From Rhynchospora pubera (lineage: Eukaryota > Streptophyta > Magnoliopsida > Poales > Cyperaceae), in contig CM051460.1 of assembly GCA_028095005.1 (NCBI GenBank), positions 72,703,676 to 72,767,675 on the forward strand: a stretch of 64,000 nt of DNA, written 5' to 3'. Below, in pieces: positions 47,578-58,278 of this stretch. Positions within the stretch are counted from its first letter, which is position 1, and each line of letters opens with the position of its first letter. The notes under the pieces were generated by a model that saw only the letters and a list, made by a program, of their open reading frames with translations, did no database searches and was not told the origin of the DNA. The position numbers were made by a program, and so were the translations under genes.

Positions 47578-50500
47578 CACAAAACACCAAAAAAGATTAT
47601 TTGTACCGGACCATTAGTACCTGTTTTTAAGAAAACCGGTATTAATAATAAATCATGACAATTTTGTGACTGTCAGACATATTATTTAGTATCGGTTTTT
47701 TTAAAAAATCGCTGAAAAAACAAAAAAATTGTTTTTCATTTAGTACCGTTTTTTTTTATAAAAAACCGGTACTAAATAATTTATTTTATAAAAAACCGGC
47801 ACTAAAGTGCCGAAAAAAAAAACAGTTTTTAATTTAGTATCGGGTTTTTATAAAAAATCGGTACTAAAAATCAATATATTAGTACCGATTTTTTTTATAA
47901 AAAGCCGGTACTAAAGTGCCGAAAAAAAACAGTTTTTAATTTAGTACCGGTTTTACTAAATGAAAAATGGTTTTTTTTGTAAAAAATCGGTACTAAAATA
48001 CACATATATTTTTACTCGAATTATATGTCTTCCTTCACTATTTCTTTGCCTTTCAAGGTCTTACTATTGTTCATGGCTATTTTTTTCTCTCTAAAACCAA
48101 AAATTCTTTTACTATCTAAAACCACATAAATAAAATAGCAAAAAATTAAAAAAAATGGAAAATCAGTGGAAGAAGCAAAGGAGATCAAAGGGAAGCTAAA
48201 AAAATTCGTATTTGAGGTTTTCTTATTGAAGAGGAAGGGGATCAAGAAAAGGCAATTTCGGTAATTTTTATTTTAACCCTCAATAATTTTATTTTTGATA
48301 ATTTATCGATTTGTATGTGCATATTCATATTGGTTATAATTGACATTTGCATCTATTATTTAAGTATTGTCATATAAGACTGATGTACAATTTCCGTACT
48401 TGATTTTCAACCAAAATAAGCCCCAAATTGTGTTCAAATACTTGTGTTTTTACTCATTTTCCTTTAAATTGTGCTAATGTTAGATGTAGGAAAGTTCAAC
48501 CGTAGCCCGACAAGTTTTTTATACAGGTTCATGGCATTTTGGCACGAATAACGGAAGAAATCGACTAAGTTGTACAACTCAGGCAGCTTGGAACGGACCG
48601 CCCCAACCTCAGGACGGGCCGTCCCAACCAAGTGCAGCAGTCAGGCAGAGGCGATCCAGACGACCCAGTGCAGACCATGCTGGGACGGGCCACCCCAACT
48701 CCAGACCAGGCCGTCCCAGCTAAATCCAGACTTCTAAAAATAGAGCGCCTGATTTGGTGAGGCGGTTTCTACAGTTTCCACCGCCTTCCAGAGCCACAAT
48801 GCCACGTTTGGAACCTCCTATGATGCCTATAAAAGCTCTGTCCTGTCCCCAATTTGAGATCACGCATGAAACCCTAGTTTTCAGAGCCAGAAACCAACTC
48901 AGAGAGTCAGCCTGTTGAGACGGCCAGCCACCAGCCTGAGACGCACCGCCCCAGGACCAGGACGGGCCGCCCCAGACAAGACAGAGCACAAAAGCGAGGG
49001 AATTTCGAGCACAACTTGTTGTAATCTTGGTTTTTCTTCTTTCTATGTGTCTTTGTATGATGAAACCTGCTTTTTCTTGCATGGATTTTGTAGAGTAGTT
49101 TAGTTTAGAGACTATGGTTTGATAACTTTTCTTTTAGTTGCTTGTTTTATCTGAATACTTCTTTATTAGTTGAGTTAAGTTATGTTTTTTATTTCTGAGA
49201 TTTATTTGCTATCTGTTTGTTGAAATTTGATAATTGTTTAAGTTTGATTGTTGCGTTAAACAAAGGCCTAGTTTAATTGTCAACTCAAAATCGAACTGCA
49301 ATAACCAAATAACACTTAGATTAATTAGGTAGACGATATCCGAAAGGATTTAACCAAACTCTAAGCATTTAGAGTTTTACTCAATAAACTGGAAAGTTGA
49401 GAGTTTACCAAGACCCAGAAATCAATCTAAAGCACCTGAACCAAGAAATGGGAGTTGAAATTTAGGAGTTTTAGGAGTTAAACAAGCAGAACCCTTCAAC
49501 TTGACCTGAACGGAAGTTAGAGTGCAAGGTTAGGTTTTGTTTAAATCACGTAAAAACACTCAGCAATAATCAAGTAGGATGATAAAACAAGTATCGGATA
49601 ATTGGAACGACCCGTTCTAGAGTCAGGACGGACCACCCGAGAGGGGGCGCCTTGCTCAGAATGGTCTGTTCCAGCCATCTGACAGGGTCCAGGACTGTCC
49701 GTTCCAGAAATGGAACGGTCCGCCCCAACCCTGACAGACAAGAAAAGTTAGATAACCTGAATCCCTAATCGGTCGTCAACTGACCTATCTCTTTGTTAGT
49801 TTAGTTATCTGGTTAATTAAGTTTTCAATCCCGCATTATATTTTCTGTTTAGACCTGCTCGAAAATTGAATTGTTTAATTTACTTTAGAATTTAATTTAA
49901 ATCTGAATTGTCTAATTTGGAAAAAGAACAATATGTCCCCGTGATTCGACCCTTAAACTTTACTGCAAACGAATTAGTATCGGTTTTTAAGGATTTAATT
50001 TGACCAGTACCCTCAGCACCGATCAAAGACCAAATTGCCAAAATTTGAACTATTTTAGGTCTCTTTGCCTGGACAGTACTAAATTAATTAATATTTTTCA
50101 GTTTTTTTAATTAATTTTAGTACCAGTTTTTTAATGGATTAATCTCGGATAGTACTAAATTAATTAATATTTTTCGGTTTTTTTTAATTAATTTTAGTAT
50201 CGGTTTTTTATAAAATTAATTTAGTACTAGTTTTTAACTAAAAACTGATACTAAATTAATTAATATTTTTTGTTTTTTTAATTAATTTAGTACCGATTTT
50301 AGTTAAAAACCTGTACTAAATTAATTAAAAAATTTAGACTTTTTTTAATCAATTTAGTACCGTTTTTTTTATAAAAAACCGGTACTAAAATTGATTTTTT
50401 TTTAAAAAAATGAATTTAGTACCTGTTTTTTATAAAAAAAAATCAGTTTTTTTTATAAAAAACCGGTACTAAACTTTTCAAATTATATCCGGTTATTTTT

Positions 50501-50741
50501 AAATACTATTAGTATCGATTTTTTATAAAAAAACTGGTACTAATATATTGATTTTTAATATCAGTTTTTTTATAAAAAACCGGTACTAATAGTATTTGCC
50601 GCTACTTTCTACCTTCTCCTAGTACCGGCTTGTTAGTACCGATTTTTTATTGTTTTTAGTACCCCTATTATTAGTACCCGTACAAAATCGATACTAATAA
50701 CACATATAAAACCGGTACTAATAAAATTAAATGGCGTAGCA
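47578..50741. mobile_element. CACTA-like (En/Spm) non-autonomous element
   Basis: Both ends are packed with subterminal repeats. The unit TTTAGTACCGGTTTTTTATA / AAAAAACCGGTACTAAA appears many times in both orientations at 47600-48000 and 49980-50730. This clustering is typical of CACTA elements. The left terminus reads CACAAAACACCAAAAAA; the right ends ATGGCGTAGC, the complement of a worn CACTACGCCAT-like end. No transposase frame and no clear 3-bp duplication. The interior (48000-49980) carries unrelated GC-rich cargo. Confidence 0.72.
48480..49980 (+). other. GC-rich cargo with repeated palindromic motif and TATA-type promoter
   Basis: It contains about ten variants of GGACGGGCCGTCCCA in two clusters (48590-48990 and 49600-49735). 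TATAAAAG near 48828 is followed by GAAACCCTAGTTTTCAGAGCC, and near 49940 CCCCGTGATTCGACCCTTAAA resembles retroelement LTR or leader ends. It is probably an LTR-retroelement fragment captured by, or nested in, the CACTA element. No protein of known family. Confidence 0.5.
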
Positions 50742-51033
50742 TTATTAAGTATAAATGAGACATGAGAGATGGTTTAGCGCTAGCAACACGCGATGGAGAG
50801 CGATGATAAATTTATCGATGGCACTTATAATTTACTGATCAATATGTATGAGCCCAAATGCCTGGTTACCGTTCCATTCTAAACAATAAAGCGCAATTAT
50901 GGTCCAAGAGAGGTTCATCATGAAACAGAATGAAATATATTTATTGAAATTCTTTTCGTCCCTGCACGGCTGCACCTTCTCCTTTTCCAAGGCGTATTCG
51001 TGCCACCTGATGCCGGACCTGCCGCGTGGCCAC

Positions 51034-51215
51034 ACCATGGCTGCAAAATTGGTATTTTAACTGGCCAGGATGAATAGATATTAATATATAATAATTAATA
51101 ATCATTTGTTTGTCTCTTAATTTATGCACTCCGCCAAATTGCTCTAGCGAGATGGGAGGAATTGACTGGAGCATTTGCCATCTTAAGTTTCCTATTGCAA
51201 TAATAATTGCTCGGA
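51034..51215 (-). pseudogene. Promoter-only remnant of a third F-box/DUF295 copy
   Basis: CCATGGCTGCAAAATTGGTA, GGCCAGGATGAATAGATATT, TTTATGCACTCCGCC and TTGCAATAATAATTG match the start-codon flank and promoters of both F-box genes (38600-38755 and 46470-46600), in the same orientation. The coding region is absent: other sequence begins just beyond the ATG. Confidence 0.72.
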
Positions 51216-51345
51216 GAAAAATATTATATTAAATTTTTCGCTGTGACGCTATTTATAGCTCTTGATATTTCCTGTGCCAAATTCGTCATAATACAATTAT
51301 TAAAAACATGACGAATCACAACTAATTATTGGACGGGGCTGATAA

Positions 51346-51987
51346 GGATATTCCAAATTCCATCATCCTCCATCATTTTTGAAAACGCATTTCTATTTTT
51401 AGAAATTTATCGTAACTGTCATTTTTATTTTTAGAAACCCAACCCTCATCCCTTTCTCCCATCTGTTTCGCTCCCTTTCCATCCCTTCTGTTTCGCTCAT
51501 CCTTCTCTCCCTCTCTGTTTCGCTCCCTCTCCCCCTCCTTCTCATCTTATTCGATCTCTCTCTCTGTAATTATAACAATCATCCTCATCCAGTGCTCATC
51601 CCTCCCTCTCCTTTGTTTTGATATACATAGCAGTTCTAGTTAATATACATAAATGGTTTAGTTAATACAATAAATGTTCTAATTAATATATATAATAGTT
51701 CTAGTTAATACATACAAATTTTCTATTTAATATACTAACAGTTCTAGTTAATTGTTCTGGAACCAGAAGGAATTGGATGAGAATCAGCCACAGAGGTAAG
51801 CGGAGATCTAGAGGTAATGAAAAAAATTAGCGAAGAAGGGATGAGATGGGATGAGAAGTGGAGATTAACAGAGATTACCATCAGAGGAGATAGGATGCGA
51901 TGAGATAAGAATGACATTCAGTTATTAACGCGTTTTGATAGAGAATGATGGAGATGATAGAAGATGAAAATGACGGAAAACAATTCC
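51346..51987. mobile_element. Mutator-like relative of 38768-39431
   Basis: The right end is the complement of GGAATTGTTTTCCGTCATTT, close to the left end GAGAATTGCTTTCCATCATC of the first element. The left end GGATATTCCAAATTCCATCA is more worn. CATCATCC-type motifs occur at both ends. The interior again has a GTTAATATA minisatellite (51626-51750) and CT-rich text (51440-51560). No target duplication confirmed. Confidence 0.6.
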
Positions 51988-53085
51988 GATTATCGAACGC
52001 TTCATGAACAGATGAATTACAGCCATATCGTTCAACTTATTCAATCCGATTTTTTGTTTTGTTGGGTGACTTGGGTCTATCCATCCAAATTACAGCAATG
52101 TGATCTACCCATTAATAATCCTTTTGTCAAAAAAGGTGAACAAATCTTCGATAAATCAAAATAAATTGAATTAAGCTGCAGTTGAAAAATTGTGATCAGT
52201 TTTGGGATAAAATAAGGGTTGATCAGTAGAGTACACCTCAGCATGAAACTCCTGATATTAGCAAAGAACAATTTCCAAGAAGTTAATTTGTGGTATTCTA
52301 ATTCAGTTTATATAAAATTAATCTATGGTTTTTTCAAAGAACAACACGAGAAATTAATCATGACTAAAAACATGAAAACCACCAAAAAATGAATGGCCTC
52401 TAGTTTTAGGATATAAATTAACAGAACATTCATGGACAAATATGGATTCCTTTAAGTTACACTATCATATAACAATCAGAAAATCATGTTTATAATATTT
52501 TTTTCTTCATTCAAAACTTAGCTAGAATCGTGATAAGTTTAATTCATCGACAAATTTGATACAACAGGGCATTCCAGAGGGCCTAAAAATCGTAAACAGT
52601 TATTTGGAATTTTGATAATAGCAGTGGCGAATTATAACAGTTTGCCTATAATAATTCATGACTGCTCTTGGCTATTTCCAATTTAATACGAGCAAAAGAA
52701 GCTTTATAAAGGGCATACACAAAATGAAAGGTCAAATATAGTTAAACCAGCGGGTAAATCTTGATTTCTTGAAGAAAAAACGTGTCACTAAATGTATAAC
52801 AACTCACACTGGAAACTTGGAAAAAATAATTCGTTATAGTACATGCATAGTACTTCAAGGGAATAATTGAATCAAACATAAAAGCAGAAGAGAGGCACAG
52901 ATAATCTTAACGTACAGTTGTCCGTCAAAATTTTTCTTAAAAAGAGACATATATAGAAAAGAATAGTCGAAAGAAAAAAGTTTCTAGAAATATTATCCCT
53001 ACCCTCAAAATTTTAAAAAAAGTTTCTAGAAAATATTATATCTGTCTTCCTAATAAACGTACATCTATTTTAGTTTTCCTACGGG
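51988..53085. other. Intergenic region, no gene seen
   Basis: AT-rich; short frames on both strands (51964-52164, 52077-52271) lack family features. The distal part is the cupin promoter. Confidence 0.5.
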
Positions 53086-53088
53086 AAC

Positions 53089-53096
53089 CTATAAAT
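53089..53096 (+). promoter_or_regulatory. TATA box of the bicupin gene
   Basis: CTATAAAT lies about 110 bp upstream of the start codon, with a pyrimidine-rich leader (CACTCTCCATCC onward) about 30 bp downstream, the expected spacing. Confidence 0.65.
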
Positions 53097-53203
53097 TCTC
53101 ACCTTGCTAGCACTCTCCATCCATATCTACTTCCATTTCCTAATTGCCTTTTCCTCTCAGAAACCTCTCTTTCTCTAAACCTCTATCAACCTTTTTACAT
53201 ACC

Positions 53204-55798
53204 ATGGATATCGATCTTACGCCGAAAGCCCCAAAAAGATCATATGGTGGAGAAGGTGGGTCGTATACCTCTTGGAGTCCTGAAGACCTCCCGATGCTGC
53301 GTGTGGCGAGCATTGGCGCCTCGAAGCTCCACTTGCACACTTGTGGTTTCGCTGCACCGAGCTACTCTGACTCCTCTAAAGTAGCATATGTCCTTGAAGG
53401 TAATTTGATTTTCTTTTATTATTTATGATCTTGTAATCAACTCCAATTATTCAATATATTGGAACTGTAATATTGGTCTAATTAATTAGATGATTTATGT
53501 TAGTTTATTAGCAGTAATATGATATGATCTGTGTAGTTTTGATCTTTTTATATATTTTGGGTTTTTTAATTGAAATTTTGAAAGTATATTTGTATTCATT
53601 CCTGTTCTTTAGAAATTACCAACAGATTGAAAGTGCCTCCTTCCTTGATATGATGTATTGGCAACATTTATTTTTTGAATGGCACTCATTATTTGTAACC
53701 TCTATTTGCCTTGGATATATCCGGCACCGCCCATCTCGGTCTAATGTTTCCCATTTATTTTAGTTTCTTATTGTTAATAATTTTTTTGTATGTTTACTCT
53801 GTTCACATTAGGTGGACTCGACCATCAACTGGTTTATTTTTTTAAAAAAGGACAATATAAAAAAAAATATGACACCAATAAAAATAATAATTTCCTAACT
53901 ATTTCAAAAGAACAAATCTGATGATATAGTGCGCTTTTCTTATATTGCAATTACAACGATAGTAAGCTTTTTATTCCATGAACTACTGTTTCTAAATTAG
54001 ATTTTTTTTTTCATATATTTAGTCAATTTTCTCAAGTATTTCTTTTCAATGACGTAAGTGAGAACTGTGATTTCTTTGTTTCTATTCCATGACTACAATT
54101 TGTATTAAATTTACCTGAAGTTCTGAACTTTTTGATATGTTTCGTGGATGCATTCGTTGCATTCCATATATATTCGCCATTATCTTCTTAAGCTCGCTTC
54201 TCTGACTCCACCACCACAAATACTTAGTTATCTTTTCATGTTAACATTCTCAGTGAAACTTAATTTTGTTCCTGACACTATGATTGAACACTCATGTAAA
54301 ATAATGCTCTGTTGTGGAAAATAAAATTTTTTAACAGGTAGTGGAGTTTGCGGCCTAACCGTCCCGGAGGCTGAAAGAGAGAAAGTTATTCCAGTAAAAG
54401 AGGGAGACGCGCTCGCAATTCCTTTCGGATATATCTCATGGTGGTTCAACCCAAATGATTCGGACCTCACAGTTCTCTTTCTTGGCGACACCTCCAAAGG
54501 CCACCAGCCTGGTAGATTCACCGATTTTCACCTCACAGGTCCCACTGGCATTTTCACTGGATTTACACCTGAATTCGTTTCGCGTGCATGGGACCTCTCT
54601 GAAACTGATGTTGCCAAGTTGGTACACAACCAATCCAGCATGGGTATTGTCAAGCTGAAAGACAGTCAGAAAATGCCAGCACCGTCAGCCAAAGATAGAG
54701 ATGGATTGGTGGTGAACTGCTATGAGGCCCCCCTAGATGTTGACATAAAGGGAGGTGGTTGTGTGGTGGTCTTGAATAGTAAGAATCTGCCGGCTGTGGA
54801 ATTGGTTAGTTTGGGAGCCGATTTAGTGAGACTGCGTGGCGGCGCAATGTGCTCCCCTGGATTTTCCTGTGATTCTGCTTACCAGGTAGAATTTTACCAG
54901 CAATAAATTACCTGTAAAGCATTTTTCAATTTCATTTTATTGTTGGGATGTTCTTTAATTTAAGTGCTAAAAAAAAGGCTCAAATGATGTTTCAGAGCAC
55001 AGAAAATCAATTAATTAATAATCTTATAAAGGGAACATCTGTAGTACAGTACTGGAATATGTAACTACTAGGTTGATTTTTTTTTTCTTTTTTTAATCTT
55101 TTAACTGAAACTAAAACTGCAATAATTTCAGGTGACATATGTGGTGAAAGGAAGTGGAAGGGTACAAGTGGTTGGGGTTGATGGGAAACGGGTGCTTGAG
55201 ACGAAGGTATCAGGAGGGCAGCTATTTATCGTGCCCAGGTTTTTCGTAGTGTCAAAAATTGCTGATCCAGAGGGCATGGAGTGGTTCTCTATCATTACTA
55301 CTCCAAAGTAATTATTTATCTATATAAACTCCTCACGTTTGGCCAAATTTTGGTGTCTACATTATAATTAACAAATCTGTCTATCATCCAAACATAGAAA
55401 ACTGGGCAATATAATCTATTTCTATCACTGATTTGTGTTGAAAATTTGGAAAAGGTTGAATATGTTATCCGTTGATTAAAAGTGATTTTGAGAGTATTAA
55501 AATGAGTATTCAGCATATTTACGTTCACATTTCTTATTTCTACACATGCCACTTAATTATTTTTTGTGCACAGCAAGAGTACGTATTTAGTATTCATCAT
55601 AAATTTATATAATTAATAATTAATTAATTATTGTTTTGTAAATGCAGCCCTGTGTTCAGTCACCTGGCAGGAAGGACCTCGGTATGGAAGGCGATTTCTC
55701 CTGAAGTACTAGAGGCATCTTTTGACACTACGTCTGAGTTAGAGCAGCTCTTTCGCTCTAAACGCACCTCTGACGAAATCTTCTTCCCTGCTAAGTAG
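53204..55798 (+). CDS. Bicupin (11S-globulin-like, RmlC-type) protein, complete, 4 exons
   Basis: Exons 53204-53399, 54338-54885, 55132-55307 and 55648-55798 give 356 aa, all GT-AG with frame kept. The protein is colinear with the Arabidopsis At1g07750/At2g28680 group of legumin-like two-cupin proteins (356 aa). Cupin 1 spans about residues 20-160 (GASKLHLH, SDSSKVAYVLEGSG, DALAIPFG). Cupin 2 spans about 200-330 (MCSPGFSCDSAYQVTYVVKG, RVQVVGVDGKRVLE, LFIVPRFFVVSK). It ends with HLAGRTSVWKA and RSKRTSDEIFF. There is no signal peptide, unlike true seed storage globulins, so it is likely cytosolic; biochemical function is unknown for the group. Intron 1 is 938 bp. Intron 3 contains a dispersed repeat module. 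The start ATG is chosen by match to the family N terminus (MDIDLTPK). Confidence 0.95.
55370..55530 (+). repeat. Dispersed module, copy C, in cupin intron 3
   Basis: GGAAAAGGTTGAATATGTTA and CCGTTGATTAAAAGTGATTT match the modules at 43960 and 46990 in the same orientation. Confidence 0.65.
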
Positions 55799-57660
55799 AC
55801 TAAGATTATTGGTTGGTTATGTTGATGTAGTTGTCTCTACTGGAACATTTGCTGAGCTAGATGTTAATTGAATTTAAAAATCATGTAACTTCTTAGAAGG
55901 ATGCATTGTTGATCTATAATATTTATGTTATCTATCATGCATGCGCTTTCATTAATTAAAATGATCCAATTTCAGCTACTTATATTTTGGGCAATTTCTA
56001 AATCCATGTTATATATGCTTGAAAAAATTGCGAGTTGGATTTCACCTTGGATGACTCTTTAGTCGCTTATCATAAATAACCAATGAAGCAGGAAAAGGTT
56101 AATTAATTCTGGGCTGGTAACATTTTATTATAAAAATAAAGGAATATGAATGAACATCGGAACAAAATTGGAACTATTGAAACTTCGAACAATTAACATA
56201 AAAAAAAAACCGACATTCTGGTTGGTTTCTCATGTACTGAATTCATCAGTCAACTTTTCTTTTAGTTTCTTCCATTTTTTTTTTAAAGAAGCTACAAAGC
56301 TAATTTTAACTTTAGTAAAGAATTAATCTTAGTTAATTCTTATATTTTACTGTGATTAATCAAATTAGACTGATACATGGACAAATATGAGACAATTTTA
56401 ATATCATTGAGGAGATGCCACATTCTAACGTTTTGATGGATAAAATTTCAGGTAACAAAACTTTTTATGCATATTCACGGTCCCTGTGAATCGTCTTCGA
56501 ATTGATGTAGAACCACACTACATATTATCAGATTCATCCAAACCCACACTACATCAATTCAAGGACGATTCATAAGGACCGGTTAGGATATGGGCTGGAT
56601 TGGATTGAGCTGGTACTAGTATTGGTACTGCAAGGATTTTGGATACAGACTTGGTTAGAAATTTATTATTTTTTTTATTGATTTGTTTTAAAGTTTTAAT
56701 TAGATTTTAGTAACTTTTCTTTTTTATTAAATATTGCCAGAAATTGCAATTTGTTGGCCCTTAAAAAATAAAATGAAATATGATGGAAAAAGGAAGATAA
56801 AAGAATAAATGAATGTATTTAACTAACAGGAATGTATTTTTAAAGAAAAGGCAGAGCTCCGTACTTAAAAAAGAGAGGAGACGTGATGCAAGATCTAAAA
56901 ATGAGCCTTGCAACGATAGTAGTCATTCTTTAGTTGTACAAATCTAATTAAAAGCCGAACTTACTGTATAGGGACTGATCGCCCTTTTTTTAGACAGGAA
57001 TTAATTTCTGGTGCTTTCGTTGGCCGATATTGCAGAGGTTAGTAGAACAATACCATTGGGCTCCTATGACTAATTGGTCTATTGCTTTATTTTTATTTTT
57101 TTTATGAAATTAATATGGGTCTATTTGTAATTAGACTATATTTTGAGGACAAATAAGCATGTTTGTCATATCTTCGACCAAAATATAGCATACAATATAT
57201 ATGTCATCTTCGACTCCAGCTCCTTGCTTTTAGTTTAACTTAGAAAGCTTTGATATGTATTTAAAAAAGAGTTAAACTTCTGGTTTAAATTTTAATAGTT
57301 AGTGTCCTTTGTAGGTTCTTGTCTAGCAATTTTGTTTTTTATTCATACATGTTATTTATCAAGAATATTAGTATTAACTTATTTTTATTTTATTTATGTG
57401 ATCATTTTTATTTTTGCACAATTGAAATCACAAATTGTTTGAACTGTTTAACCCGCATAACCTATGATAACCCATATGTAAAAAATTATGTGTTGGGTTG
57501 GATTACAGATGGGTTGGTTAAAAATTTTTTTTCCCCACACGATACAATACAATAAGATTGAGTTAAAATTTTGATTAAAATATTTTGATCCGTCCGATAT
57601 AGTTAGGAAGTCGAGGCTAGAGATTTCTTTTTACCACTTTTGTATTCCACTATTGAATCA
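55799..57660. other. Intergenic region with one foldback
   Basis: Downstream of the cupin gene; AT-rich, no gene seen. It holds the foldback at 56478-56582. Confidence 0.5.
56478..56582. repeat. Short foldback (MITE-like), 105 bp
   Basis: Arms of about 33 bp: CGGTCCCTGTGAATCGTC...GAATTGATGTAG pairs with CTACATCAATTC...GACGATTCATAAGGACCG, with about 38 bp between. Few mismatches. Confidence 0.8.
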
Positions 57661-57668
57661 ATAAAGAA

Positions 57669-57914
57669 GGATTTTTACTATTTTTTGTTGTGATTGTGTC
57701 TCTGGATTTTTACCATTTTTTTTAATAAGGAATAAGTGGCTTATCACAACAAAAAATAGTAAAAATCCATTACTCATTCACTCCAATTTTTTTCTAAACA
57801 ATGACTAAAATATCCTTATTAGATAGGAATAGTCTTGGGAAAAACATACGGGAGAGGAGAGGGTATTTTGATCATTTTTTGCCTTTTGAAAATAATTGGA
57901 GTGAACGAGTGAGG
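57669..57914. repeat. Pair of overlapping foldbacks
   Basis: A perfect 26-bp inverted repeat (57669-57694 with 57743-57768, core ACTATTTTTTGTTGTGAT) is followed by a second imperfect pair (about 57768-57793 with 57889-57914, core TTCACTCCAATT). It lies just left of the copia insertion. Confidence 0.85.
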
Positions 57915-57946
57915 CGTGGCTGAGCAATTCCCGGGTTACTTGTGGT

Positions 57947-58278
57947 TGATAGGATCGTCTTCTTAATATGAGGCTATGTGTATATTAGTGGAGATAAAGA
58001 GAAACTTAGTAACTGAAAATTCTCATTCATATATTGATAAAACACTCTTACAATTAGATTTCTCTCTAAATTCTAAGTTCTCTATGTTCTGAATTTTTTC
58101 TCTTACTCTTACATTGTTTATATAGCCGATCTAGTCTTCATAATTAAATACTCAACTACCTAATTAAATTGCATAGTCTTCTAGACAATAAAAACACACA
58201 ACTTCCTAAACATAATTAATATCCTAGAAACCATAAACATTTGACCATGCAACCATAATTGAGTTTATATTTCCAACA
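57947..58278 (-). repeat. 3' LTR of the young copia element
   Basis: A 332-bp repeat; on the minus strand it begins TGTTGGAAATATAAACTC and ends CGATCCTATCA. Confidence 0.97.

Noticed and set aside
48720..49082. A 120-codon minus-strand frame in the CACTA cargo
   Set aside because: It is composed largely of the GC-rich repeated motif and LTR-like text and has no family signature.
54228..54633. Minus-strand frames over cupin exon 2
   Set aside because: They are antisense shadows of a well-supported exon.
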